A DNA stretch of 64,000 nucleotides from Aquimarina rhabdastrellae (GTDB lineage Bacteria; Bacteroidota; Bacteroidia; Flavobacteriales; Flavobacteriaceae). Shown one piece after another: positions 38,129 to 49,100 of this stretch (position 1 is the stretch's first letter; every line of letters starts with the position of its first letter). Position numbers and translations under genes: made by a program. The notes beneath the pieces are model-generated. The model worked only from the letters and a program-made list of their open reading frames with translations, searched no databases and was not told where the DNA came from. The stretch is taken from NCBI GenBank assembly GCA_947387485.1, contig CANDNT010000001.1:806001-870000 (forward strand), given 5' to 3'.

Positions 38129-41100
38129 TTATATTTTGATCTCACTAAACTCATTTTCGTCTAATACTTTATCTTCCTTAAAAGTTAAATCCACTTCTAT
38201 TCTTTCTCCTATTAATTCAATTGTATTTTCTGCGTATATTCCTCTTAAATCATACTTTAGTCCAAATTCTTTATTAATAGCATTTAACATTCTAATTCCT
38301 CGTAGACTGTTACCTCCTACTTGAAAAAAATCATCTCTAATACCTACTTTTTCAATTTGTAAAATATCTTCCCATATTTTGGTTAATTTTCTTTGAACCT
38401 CATTATATGGCTCAACATATTCCTCCTTAATCACAGGAAGAGGAAGAACTTTTCTGTTTATTTTTCCATTGTGTGTCAATGGTATCTCTTCCAGTTGCAC
38501 ATAAATCCTAGGAACCATATATTCTGGAAGTTTATTTAATAAATCATCTTGTATTTTCTTTTGATTTATCTCTTTAGTACTTATAATATATCCTACTAAT
38601 TGTACAATACCATTATCATCTTTTATAGCAGTTACTACCGATTGCTCTATATCTTCTATCTGAGCTAAGGCATGTTCTATCTCTCCTACTTCGATTCGAT
38701 AACCATTAATCTTTATTTGATGATCATTTCTTCCTAAAAATTCTATCGTTCCATCTGGTAACCAACGTGCCAAATCCCCTGTTAAATATAATCGTTCTCC
38801 ATCTTCAAAAGGGTTATTTACAAATTTTTCATTTGTTAATTCAGAATGGTTTAAGTACCCTCTTGCCAACCCTGTTCCTCCAATACAAAGTTGTCCTACC
38901 ATTCCTTGAGGTATTAAGGATAAATGTTCACCTAGTATATATATTTGCGTATTGGCAATAGGTTTACCTATTGTTATTTTTCTTTCTTTTAGTAATCTAG
39001 AAGCACATGACCATATAGTAGTTTCGGTTGGTCCATAAAGATTCCATACATTATTACTTAACTTTGTCAACTTCTCTTTAAGCTCATAATCAATCGATTC
39101 ACCACCAGATAATAAGGTAAGATTTTCTAAGACTTCTCCTTCATTTGATAATAACATTTTCCATCTTGATGGGGTTCCCTGAATACAATTAGGTTTAGTT
39201 TTATGGATAACAGAAGTTATGTATTCTGGATCTTTAGCTTCTTCATCTTTTACTAAAATCAATTGTCCTCCTAATAATAAGGGAGATAAGATTTCTAATA
39301 TTGAAATATCAAATGTAAATGTAGTAAGGCTTAAAAATTTAATATTTTGATCAAATGTAAGATGATCACACATGCTAAGTAAAAAATTAACCAAAGCCTT
39401 ATGTTCAATTTTTACTCCCTTAGGTTTTCCTGTGCTTCCAGAAGTATAAATTAAATATGCTAAATTATCTGGAGATAATTGGTTGTTTGGAGTACATAGA
39501 TTATCCTCTTGTCCAATATCGTATTCTTGATCTAAGTAAATTATTTCTTTAGAGATATACCCTTCCAAAACATTCTCAAATTCTAAAGCACTTAAAATAA
39601 CATTGGATTTTGTATCTTCTAATATATAATCAATACGTTCTTTTGGATAATTAGGATCAATAGGAACATATGCACCTCCACTTTTTAATACGGCCAATAT
39701 TCCTATAACCATTTCAATACTTTTATCCATACAGATAGGGACAAAATCTTCTTTTGATACTCCCTTTTTTATAAGGTGATGAGCTAAATAATTTGATTTC
39801 TTATCTAATTCTTTATAAGTAATTGTTTGATCTTTAAATAGGACAGAAACAGCATCCGGAGTAATGTTTACTTGCTCTGTAAACAAATCTACTACTGTTT
39901 TATCTTTTGGATAAAGTACTTTAGTATCATTAAATTCATTTAGCAAAACTTCTCTTTCCTCTTCTAGTAAGTATTTTGCTTTACCAATACTCTTATCTGA
40001 GTACTTTAAAAGCTCATTTAATAGTATTTTATAATGTAATATGAAGTTTTGGATTGTTTCATTTTCATAAACATCATCATTGTATCTAACAATAAAATCT
40101 ATTCCGCTTGCAACCTCTGTAAAATCAATCTCAATATCAAACAAGATCATTTTCTCTCCTAAATCACATACTTTATGATTACTTAGTTCATACATTGATG
40201 ACTCTGCTACTCCTAGATAATTAATCAAAATATCGAATAAAGGGCTTCTGTTAACTGCTCTTCTAATATTTAAATCCTCCAAAAGCCTATCAAATGGATA
40301 CATCTGATGCTCTAATGATTTTAAAGTAGTTTCTTTAATTTTTTCAAACAACTCGATAAAACTATTGTTAGGATCGATATCACTCCTTAGAGCTAACGTA
40401 TTTATATAAACACCTATTTGATTTTCTAAGTCTGAGTGATCTCTTCCTGCAATTGGGTTTCCTATTACGATATCAGTTTCTCCGGTATATTTATATAATA
40501 AAATTTTAGAAACTGTCAATAGCCCCATAAATAAACTTCCACCGTTTCCTTTTACAAAATGTTGTAAGTTTTCTATTATTTCTGATGAAATATGCATTCC
40601 CAGACTCTTACCTGAAAATGTCTTGTCTATTGGTCTTCTTTTCTTGGAAGGTAAATCTAATACAGGTATTGTTCCATCTAACAAAGAAGTCCAATATTCT
40701 TTATGTTTTTGATTATTAGTATCATTAACTTGGGCTAATTGCCACGCTGAATAATCTTTATATTGTATTCTTAATGGAGAAATTTTTGGGTTTTCTCCGC
40801 TTACATATGCATTATAATATTTCATAACATCACCAATCAATACTTCCATAGACCATCCATCACTTATAATGTGATGCATATTATAATAGAAAATAAACTT
40901 ATCATCGCTTACTTGCAATAAGCTAGCTCTTAACAAAGGCCCTTTAGCTAAATCAAATGGCTTAAATGAATCTGATAAAACATATGTTTTTGAAGCAGCT
41001 TGAGGATCCTTTTCTCCTCTAAAGTCGAAAAACTCCATATTAAATTTTACCTCATTATAATCCAAAACGATTTGGTAAGGTTCTCCATTCTCATCTTCAT

Positions 41101-41494
41101 TGAATAGCGTACGTAAAATCTCATGTCGTTCTATAACAGACAGTATTGCACGCTCTAAACAATCTCGATCATGTTTACCATTTAATTCGATTTCTGTAGG
41201 TAGATTATATGCTGTAGACCCTTCACTAGTTTGACTTAATATCCAAACTCTTTGTTGAGCGTTAGACATAGGGTATTTAGATTTCGATTCAATGACAGGT
41301 ATTGGTTCTACAGAGTTATTCTCGTTTAAACTCTTTAAATATTTAACAATTTCATCTTTGTTAGATTTAATTTTCAGAATCTGTTCTGGCGAAATCTTAT
41401 CTTTATAAGATGAAATTTTAATATCATCTCCCTTTAAAAATAGTTTTATTTGCTGTTCTCTTAACTCAACAAAAAGTTCTTTTATTTTTTTCAT
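38129..41494 (-). CDS. Single-module NRPS: docking-C-A(Gly)-T
   Basis: This 1121-residue synthetase has a TubC-like docking domain (about 1-56), a C domain (H207-H208-I-I-S-D-G), an A domain (core near 685) and a T domain (Ser1063 in G-G-N-S). The A code is DILQLGLIWK, the classic Gly code. It follows the PKS gene, so its C domain should take the C2-extended chain from the PKS carrier. The C-terminal tail, L-D-E-N-E-F-S-E-I-K-I, ends in the hydrophobic-x-Ile pattern. Two downstream proteins, the stand-alone C-like protein and the Asp-Ser NRPS, have near-matching docking domains that could bind this tail. Confidence 0.94.
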   Translation of the reverse strand: MKKIKELFVELREQQIKLFLKGDDIKISSYKDKISPEQILKIKSNKDEIVKYLKSLNENNSVEPIPVIESKSKYPMSNAQQRVWILSQTSEGSTAYNLPTEIELNGKHDRDCLERAILSVIERHEILRTLFNEDENGEPYQIVLDYNEVKFNMEFFDFRGEKDPQAASKTYVLSDSFKPFDLAKGPLLRASLLQVSDDKFIFYYNMHHIISDGWSMEVLIGDVMKYYNAYVSGENPKISPLRIQYKDYSAWQLAQVNDTNNQKHKEYWTSLLDGTIPVLDLPSKKRRPIDKTFSGKSLGMHISSEIIENLQHFVKGNGGSLFMGLLTVSKILLYKYTGETDIVIGNPIAGRDHSDLENQIGVYINTLALRSDIDPNNSFIELFEKIKETTLKSLEHQMYPFDRLLEDLNIRRAVNRSPLFDILINYLGVAESSMYELSNHKVCDLGEKMILFDIEIDFTEVASGIDFIVRYNDDVYENETIQNFILHYKILLNELLKYSDKSIGKAKYLLEEEREVLLNEFNDTKVLYPKDKTVVDLFTEQVNITPDAVSVLFKDQTITYKELDKKSNYLAHHLIKKGVSKEDFVPICMDKSIEMVIGILAVLKSGGAYVPIDPNYPKERIDYILEDTKSNVILSALEFENVLEGYISKEIIYLDQEYDIGQEDNLCTPNNQLSPDNLAYLIYTSGSTGKPKGVKIEHKALVNFLLSMCDHLTFDQNIKFLSLTTFTFDISILEILSPLLLGGQLILVKDEEAKDPEYITSVIHKTKPNCIQGTPSRWKMLLSNEGEVLENLTLLSGGESIDYELKEKLTKLSNNVWNLYGPTETTIWSCASRLLKERKITIGKPIANTQIYILGEHLSLIPQGMVGQLCIGGTGLARGYLNHSELTNEKFVNNPFEDGERLYLTGDLARWLPDGTIEFLGRNDHQIKINGYRIEVGEIEHALAQIEDIEQSVVTAIKDDNGIVQLVGYIISTKEINQKKIQDDLLNKLPEYMVPRIYVQLEEIPLTHNGKINRKVLPLPVIKEEYVEPYNEVQRKLTKIWEDILQIEKVGIRDDFFQVGGNSLRGIRMLNAINKEFGLKYDLRGIYAENTIELIGERIEVDLTFKEDKVLDENEFSEIKI

Positions 41495-41635
41495 AGGTTT
41501 CCTATTTTTTAAAAAAAATGTTTTATTTCATGAAGATTCACGATATTTCTTTTTATATAAAAAAGTAACACCTGATCTTTTAGGATAAAGCTATTATATG
41601 GATTATCTGAATTGAAACTTAAATGAAAAGTGGAC

Positions 41636-41657
41636 ACCTAGCCGTTTCAAACTAGGT
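41636..41657. other. Hairpin with IS-end look in the 204 bp gap
   Basis: ACCTAG at 41636-41641 and CTAGGT at 41652-41657 are 6 bp arms around a 10 nt loop. On the plus strand they are preceded by AAAAGTGGAC and followed by ACA and six T bases. On the plus strand this resembles an intrinsic terminator, but no plus-strand gene lies to its left. The AAAGTGGACACC stretch recalls the ends of some IS3-type elements, so it may be the relic of an insertion sequence. No transposase or second end is visible. Confidence 0.3.
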
Positions 41658-41698
41658 ACATTTTTTATAACGTAGTCAAAAAATTATCAAATACTATT

Positions 41699-44600
41699 TT
41701 AGATTACAATGGAGTCTACTTCTTCTATTTCATTATCCTCCTCTTGCATCCATTTTATTTGATCTATTACTATCGAAATATCTTCAATTGTTTTATTTGA
41801 AAAAATATCAGACATTTTAATCACAACCCCTATATCTTTTCTCAATTTATTAATCAGCAATACGGCTTTTAATGAATCTCCTCCTAATTCAAAAAAATCA
41901 TCTTTTATTCCCAAACCCGTGACTCCAAATAAATTTTCAAATAAATTGATCACCAAAGACTCTGTATCAGTTTTAGGAGCTGTATATGTAGTCTTAATTA
42001 TTTTTCTATTTATTTGAACCCCTACTTTAGATTTCTTTTTATCAGATATATCTGGAAGGTTATTCAAGTTCCTTTTAGAAACTAATACTTGTTTTATATC
42101 ACTATGCAAAAATGAGTAATGAAAAACATTGATCAATTCATTTTGTTTTATCCATGGATCTTCATCATCAACTTTATCCAAGTTTAAAATCGACCAATTT
42201 TCCTTATTATTTCTTAAGACAATATTATCCATTTGTGCAGAAGCAGAGGCATAAGCTCCATATGTAATCCCTCCTAGAAAAGAAGATAAACTTGATATAA
42301 TTTTCACAAAATCTATAGCTTTTTCTTTAACTATTCTATCGATATTAATAAGTCCATTAACCCTAGGTAAAAAGTGTTTCTTTATGGTATCTTCCATAAT
42401 ATCTTCTACTAACATGGCTTGGGTTACATCAACATTTCTAGCCATATGAATAATACCATCAATAGAAACAAATCGATTTTCTATATTTTCTATTTCTGAC
42501 GAAAGACTTTCATAATCTGATATATCCACATATGAAATCGTTATAGTACCTTGCTGTTTTTTTAATTTCTCATACAACCCTTTTGATTCATCATTCCACT
42601 CATCAAAATTCTTATCTGTTAAAGTTATTATATTCGTCTGGTACTCTTTTAATAAATGATTTGTCAATATATATTGGATATTATCCAACGTTCCTGTAAT
42701 TATATAATTACCATTTTTCTTAATAACAGGTGTTCTATAATTCTCTTTTTCTTCTGTTTGCAATGGCTGATAGTACGGAATCCACCTTCGATCATTCCTG
42801 AAAGCAACAATACAGAATTTGGTAGAAATCTCTAATTCATTTGATATTGCTACTATATCTTGTAAAGTATAGCTATCTAGATCAATATCTATACATGAAG
42901 CGTAAACATTTTTAGACTCCTGAGTAAGAACTTTTAATAAAGTATGTGTATGTTGATTTATTTGTTTTAAATCCTCAGAACCAGTAACCCTATAATTTTT
43001 ATTAGAAATAATAACTACTTTCTTTGGATCTGTTGTTTCTTCAAGTTTAAAAGCCTTAATCATTTTTAGGATATTATTAAACTTCATATTATATCCTAAA
43101 TAACTATTTTGTGTTGTTATAGAAGAATTTTCATTTAATTCCCATGCATAAACTATAAAATCATGCTCAAAATTTATCGTTTCAAGATGTAACAATAAAT
43201 CATTATAATCTGATAAACTGTCAGGATTTATAGTAATTTTATTAGGTAAATCTATATTGAATTGATTTCCTTTAACCACCTCAATAACTTCCTTATTATC
43301 TTGTTTTAGTTGCGCTATTAACTTTTTTCCAAATGGAGAATCGTTATTAAATACAAGACTTCTTTTTTCTTTTGAAAATACCGTTTCTACTTTTTTACTC
43401 CGTGGAACATATTTCCATGAAGGAATAAATAATGCTTTTGAAATCTCTTTTTTAGTTTGTAAAAGATTTTCTTTTTTAACTATGCTATCATCTAAAGTCA
43501 CTTTTGAAGGAATATCATACTCATCAAAAGCATATGTAGGAATAGATATTTTATTAGGTTTATCTTCCTTATAATATTCCTCCCAATCAATGTCTAAACC
43601 ATTACTCCATAATTCCCCCAGAAACTTTGTAAAAAATTCATTGTCATCAATATTTTCTTTAGGATGTCTAACTGTAGTCAAAACATCATTTGACAAGCTC
43701 TGATTTTGTGATTTTTTAAAGAAACTAGTTAATGTTCTCCCTGGACCAATTTCTATGAATAAACTATAATCAATTGCAAGAAGCTTTTTTATTCCTTTTT
43801 CAAATTCTACAGCTGCGGTAATATGATTTGACCAATATTTTACGGAAGTAGCTTCTTCCTCTGTAATAAAATCTCCTGTAATATTAGAAATAAATGGAAT
43901 TTGTGGTTTTTGTAATTTGATATTTTTTAATGCTTCTTCAAAATCTTCAAGTATAACATCCATCATTGAGGAATGGAAAGCGTGAGAAGTTTTTAAAACA
44001 GTAAATAAAATTTCTTCTTTTTCTAATTCTTTTTTTACTAAATCAATATCATTTTTTGCCCCCGAAACTACAAATGAATCATGTGCATTTATCGCAGCTA
44101 TTGATACATTTCTAAGTACTTCTTTTCTCACTCTTTGCAAAGATGCAGCTATGCTTAGCATGTCTCCTTCAGGAACCTTTGCCATTAATTCTGCTCTTCT
44201 GCTTATAATTTTTAATGCTTCTTCAAAAGAAAAAACACCACTAATAGTAGCCGCAATATACTCTCCCAAACTATGACCAATCATATAAGTTGGTCTAACT
44301 CCTAGAGTAATAAGTAATTGTGCAAGTGCATATTCAAACACAAATAACAAAGGTTGTGTATAAATCGTTTGGTTGATTTTTTTAACAGCTTCATCAGTAT
44401 TATTAAACAGAATTCCCCTATAATTAATACCACTTAAATCTTCCAAATAATTAAACCCATTATCCAAAAACTGTTTAAAAACAGGATATATATCATATAA
44501 GTTTTTACCCATATTTATATACTGACTCCCTTGCCCCGAAAACATAAATACAATGTTACTTTTAGGCTTAACTATGGTTGTTTTAGTATTTTTCTCTTTT

Positions 44601-46105
44601 AGAGATGTAATGAGCTCTTTGTTATCCTTTACAGCCAAGTACTTTACAAAATCAAATCTTTTTCTACCTAGTTGCATTGTATAGGATAGGTCAAAAATAT
44701 CGATATCATTATTTTCTACAAATTTTAGCAGTTTATCTTCATACTGTTCTAATGCTGTTTCTGTTTTTGCAGAATATCTAATTAATTTATATGTTTTATT
44801 TGTTTTTCTTTTTTCAACTACGGGAGCTTCTTGGAGTACTACATGTACGTTTGTTCCTCCAATTCCAAGTGAACTAACACCAGCTGTAAGTGGTTTTTGA
44901 TTTTCAGATTCCCATTTTTGAGAAGCGTGATTAACATAAAATGGACCTTCATTAAAATTGATTGTCTTGTTTGGTTTCTTGTAATGTAAACTTGCGGGAA
45001 TTATTTTATTATTTATTGCTAGTGCTGTTTTTATCAATCCTGTAATTCCTGCAGCCTCATCGGCATGTCCCATATTTGACTTTATAGTACCAATAGCGCA
45101 TTTATGATTAGTATCATTATTAAAGACCTTATTAAGAGCTTCTATTTCGATAGGGTCTCCTATTTTTGTAGCAGTACCATGAGTTTCGATATAAGTTACA
45201 TCTGTTGGTGCAACTCCAGCTATTTTTTGTGCTAATTTTATACATTCAAACTGTCCTTCAACACTAGGCATTGTATACCCTGCTTTAGCCTTTCCATCAT
45301 TATTCATTGCAGACCCTTTTATAACTGCATAAATGTTATCATTATCCTTTAGAGCATCTTCCAATCTTTTTAAAACTACTACACCTGCCCCATCAGATCC
45401 TATTGTTCCTGAGGATTCACTATCAAAACTACGGTTATGTCCATCTTTAGACATTATAGTTCCTTCTACATATTTATATCCATTATCCTCTCTAGAAAGT
45501 AATCTTACACCTCCAACCACTGCTGTCCCACATTCATTTAAAAGTAGACTTCTACAAGCAAGATGTGTGGTACTTAACGATGTTGAACATGCTGTATCAA
45601 TAAAATAACACGGCCCTTTAAAGTTCAATTTATATGCTATTAGAGAAGCCATAAAATTAGGGTTTGATAACTTTTCTTTGGTTAAATGATCTACATTTAA
45701 ATCATTTGTTAACGAAGCATGTAAACTCCAATTTAAGTCTTTGTTGGCTCCAAAAAATATTCCAATTTTTTTGGTATATTCTTCTATATTACACCCTGCA
45801 TCTTCTAATGCTTCCCAAACCAAATGATGCATCAATCTTGTTTGAGGATTCATAATTCGTGCTTCGTCCAAAGTATATTTAAAAAAGGGATAATCAAAAA
45901 CATTTGTATTTTCTACATAAGCAGATGCTTTTACGTAATGTTCTTGATTAAGTTCTTTCTTTTCTACTCCTTTCTCCTCTAGCTCTTGATCTGAAAAAAA
46001 ATGTATTAATTCTTTTTCTTCGACCAAGTTTTCCCAAAACTCTTCTATACTATTCGATTTTGGAAATCTTCCAGACATTCCAATAATAGCTATATCTCTT
46101 TTCAT
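41699..46105 (-). CDS. Type I PKS module: KS-AT(malonyl)-degenerate KR-ACP
   Basis: This 1468-residue protein starts directly with a ketosynthase (I-A-I-I-G-M-S-G-R-F-P; active Cys173 in D-T-A-C-S-T-S; His in E-T-H-G-T-A later), with no docking domain. The acyltransferase has Ser612 in G-H-S-L-G-E and H708-A-F-H, the signature of malonyl-CoA use. A ketoreductase-like region follows (about 880-1340). Its nucleotide loop reads T-G-T-L-D-N-I-Q where G-x-G-x-x-G is expected. The catalytic stretch keeps Ser and Tyr1285 but has Y-A-S-A-S instead of Y-A-A-A-N. The ACP has Ser1411 in G-G-D-S. There is no dehydratase or enoylreductase. The module should add one C2 unit to the peptide after the monooxygenase-bearing Gly module, probably leaving the beta-keto group unless another reductase acts. 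The tail E-E-V-D-S-I-V-I fits docking to the next NRPS. Confidence 0.93.
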   Translation of the reverse strand: MKRDIAIIGMSGRFPKSNSIEEFWENLVEEKELIHFFSDQELEEKGVEKKELNQEHYVKASAYVENTNVFDYPFFKYTLDEARIMNPQTRLMHHLVWEALEDAGCNIEEYTKKIGIFFGANKDLNWSLHASLTNDLNVDHLTKEKLSNPNFMASLIAYKLNFKGPCYFIDTACSTSLSTTHLACRSLLLNECGTAVVGGVRLLSREDNGYKYVEGTIMSKDGHNRSFDSESSGTIGSDGAGVVVLKRLEDALKDNDNIYAVIKGSAMNNDGKAKAGYTMPSVEGQFECIKLAQKIAGVAPTDVTYIETHGTATKIGDPIEIEALNKVFNNDTNHKCAIGTIKSNMGHADEAAGITGLIKTALAINNKIIPASLHYKKPNKTINFNEGPFYVNHASQKWESENQKPLTAGVSSLGIGGTNVHVVLQEAPVVEKRKTNKTYKLIRYSAKTETALEQYEDKLLKFVENNDIDIFDLSYTMQLGRKRFDFVKYLAVKDNKELITSLKEKNTKTTIVKPKSNIVFMFSGQGSQYINMGKNLYDIYPVFKQFLDNGFNYLEDLSGINYRGILFNNTDEAVKKINQTIYTQPLLFVFEYALAQLLITLGVRPTYMIGHSLGEYIAATISGVFSFEEALKIISRRAELMAKVPEGDMLSIAASLQRVRKEVLRNVSIAAINAHDSFVVSGAKNDIDLVKKELEKEEILFTVLKTSHAFHSSMMDVILEDFEEALKNIKLQKPQIPFISNITGDFITEEEATSVKYWSNHITAAVEFEKGIKKLLAIDYSLFIEIGPGRTLTSFFKKSQNQSLSNDVLTTVRHPKENIDDNEFFTKFLGELWSNGLDIDWEEYYKEDKPNKISIPTYAFDEYDIPSKVTLDDSIVKKENLLQTKKEISKALFIPSWKYVPRSKKVETVFSKEKRSLVFNNDSPFGKKLIAQLKQDNKEVIEVVKGNQFNIDLPNKITINPDSLSDYNDLLLHLETINFEHDFIVYAWELNENSSITTQNSYLGYNMKFNNILKMIKAFKLEETTDPKKVVIISNKNYRVTGSEDLKQINQHTHTLLKVLTQESKNVYASCIDIDLDSYTLQDIVAISNELEISTKFCIVAFRNDRRWIPYYQPLQTEEKENYRTPVIKKNGNYIITGTLDNIQYILTNHLLKEYQTNIITLTDKNFDEWNDESKGLYEKLKKQQGTITISYVDISDYESLSSEIENIENRFVSIDGIIHMARNVDVTQAMLVEDIMEDTIKKHFLPRVNGLINIDRIVKEKAIDFVKIISSLSSFLGGITYGAYASASAQMDNIVLRNNKENWSILNLDKVDDEDPWIKQNELINVFHYSFLHSDIKQVLVSKRNLNNLPDISDKKKSKVGVQINRKIIKTTYTAPKTDTESLVINLFENLFGVTGLGIKDDFFELGGDSLKAVLLINKLRKDIGVVIKMSDIFSNKTIEDISIVIDQIKWMQEEDNEIEEVDSIVI

Positions 46106-46156
46106 TTAGTATTTCGTTAGGTTTATGAAAATGTGTATACTTTATACTTCTTAATC

Positions 46157-49100
46157 TTACATTTCATTCATAAAATCAATAAGTTCGTCTACATCTTCCA
46201 TTTCATTTTCTTCAATTTGAACCTTTGGAGTTGATTTAACATCATCTAAGTTTTCTGCTAAAGTTCTGATAGTAGGATATTGAAAAAATGATATAATCTT
46301 TAGATCTGTATTTAACGTAGTATTAATAATTGTCAATAATTGAAATACTTTCATTGAATTACCTCCAATTTCAAAAAAATTATCATCGATACTTATCTTA
46401 TCCATATCTAAGAAATCACTCCAAATAGATAGCAACTTCTTTTCTATCTCATTTCTTGGAGCCACATACTTTTTGTTTTCTGCTTTCTTTCCATTTGGAA
46501 AAGGCAATTCCTTATAGTTTATTTTTCCATTGGCTGTTTGGGGAAATTCATTAAGTGTAATTATATGCTGAGGTATCATATAGTGTGGTAATCGCAATCT
46601 TAAAAAACCTTTGACAGACTCTTCTTCAACGTTCTCAGTATTTTTTATATAAGCAGCTATGACTGTTTCTTCTTTATTTTGAAAAGTTGAGACTGCACAT
46701 TGATTTATACCTGTATACTCAAGAATAACATTTTCTATTTCTTCTAATTCAATTCGATACCCTTTTATTTTTACCTGACTATCCAATCTACCTTGATATT
46801 GGATATCACCACTAGGAAGCCAACACGCTAAATCACCTGTTTTATAAATTATTTGATCAGCTTTAAAGGGATTTTTTATAAATTTTGACCTTGTCGATAC
46901 GTTATTATTCATATATCCCAAAGACACTCCATCTCCTCCAATACACAATTCTCCTGAGACACCTATAGGACAAAGCTGATTATTATTATCCAAAATATAG
47001 ATTTCTGTATTTACTATAGGTTTTCCTATAGTAACCTCTTCATTCCTATTCAAAGGTTTTACTGAAGACCAAATTGTTGTTTCTGTAGGGCCATACATAT
47101 TGTAGACCTCACTCTTTGTTTCTTTAAGTAGTTTTTCAGCTAATGACTTTTTTAACACTTCACCTCCAATCAAAAGTGTGTTTAATTGCTTTAAGGCTTC
47201 TTCTCCATTATGATTTGATAAAAACTCTTCATAAAAAGATGGTGTAGACTGTAGATGTGTAACCTTATATTTTTCAATAAGTGCTGCAGTATCTTCTTTG
47301 CTAGTTAACCTTTTAATCTTATCAATAATAAAATCGTACTGAATCTTTGATCTTCTTATTAACTCTTTAAGTCTATATAAATGACTTAGGTTATCTATTA
47401 CCATTTGCTCTTCAATTCCAAAATCTATCAAGCATGCTATCTCATCTACATCTGCTTTATAAACCTTATCAATTATTTCTAAACATGATTCCGGAGTTCC
47501 AAACAAACTATTTGTCTTATAATATCTTAAAAAACCTATATTCAATAATACGTCTTGATCATTATCTATATCTAAACCTTGTTCTTCTGCTATTGGTTTT
47601 AATAAGTTTAGTGAATTTTTAAGGTAATTTTTAAACGGAGTTTCTACCACTTCTTTAACCATTGATTCATCATCACTTACAAAGGTGTGCAACATTAAAG
47701 CTACTTTTCTTGTTTTAGGGTCAAACCCATTTTCTCTTAACGTTTCTCTATATATTTCTATTTTCCCTGACAAATCTTCAATACTTTGCCCTAATAAATG
47801 TGTTAACAAATTTGCTCCAATCGCACCCGCATATTTAAAAGTTTCTATACTTCCTGCTGCAGTTATCCATATAGGCAATTCATTTTGAACAGGGATTGGG
47901 TGAATAGTGAACTCAAAGTTTTTTCCTATTCCATTTTTTCGTCCTAAAGAGTTTCCTCCCCATAATTTCTTTAGTTCGTCAATTTTTTCACGCATTATTT
48001 GATGACGATTTTCATAGCTATCAGGAGCTAAAACAAAATCATTAGGGTGCCACCCTGAAGCAATTGACAACTCAACTCTACCGTTAGATAAGTTATCAAC
48101 CATTGACCATTCTTCTGCCACTCTTACCGTATCATGGAGTGGCAAAACTACACTTCCTGATCTAAGTTTTATATTTTGAGTTATGGTAGAAACAGCTGCT
48201 GCTGCTACAGATGGGTTAGGAAATTGATCTCCAAAGTCATGGAAATGTCTTTCTGGAACCCAGATTGCACTAAAACCATTTTTATCTGCAAATGAAGCTC
48301 CCTCAATAAGTAATTTATATTTATTTACTTCTGATTTAGTACCCGTTGGAAAATAAAACAAGCTAAAATCCATTATAGGCTTAGGTGAAACAGAAACAGG
48401 TCTTTCTAAATGAATTATTACTTTATTCCTTCTCGTTAAAGTCCATAACAATTCTAATATTGAAATATCAAAACTTATACTGGTTGTTGCCAACCAGACG
48501 TTGGTATGACTAGAATTAGTAAAGATTCTAGTCATACCATTTATAAAATTTGTTAAATTTCTATGTGATACTTTTACTCCTTTTGGTTTTCCAGTAGAAC
48601 CAGAAGTATAAATTACATATGCTAATGATGAACTTTTTATCTCTGGTAATTGAGTTTCTAAAAACAATCTGGTTTCTAATGTTTCAACAACAACCGTATT
48701 TATTGTTTTTGGTATAATTTCTTTAGTACCTTTATCTACTAGAACAATTTTTGTATTACTATGCTTTAAAATGTAATCAAGTCGATCTAATGGGTAAAAA
48801 GGATCTAACGGTAAATAAGAAGCTCCTGACTTCAAAATTCCAAGAATTGCTATTACCATTTCTATCGATCGTCCTAAGCAAACTCCTATTGTTGTGTTTG
48901 GAAGTACTCCCTGTTTTTGTAAATGTAATGCCAGATTAGTAGATCTTTGATCAAGTTCCTTATAAGATATTTCCTTTTCTTCACAAACTAAAGCTATATC
49001 TTCTGGAGATTCTTCAACTTGTTTCTGAATTAAAGAAATAACAGTTTCTTCAATATTATATTTATATTCGGTATCATTGAATTTGTTTAAGACCCTATAT

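Noticed and set aside
41636..41666. Intrinsic terminator of a plus-strand transcript
   Set aside because: The stem plus six T bases looks right, but no plus-strand gene ends there; on the minus strand there is no T-run.
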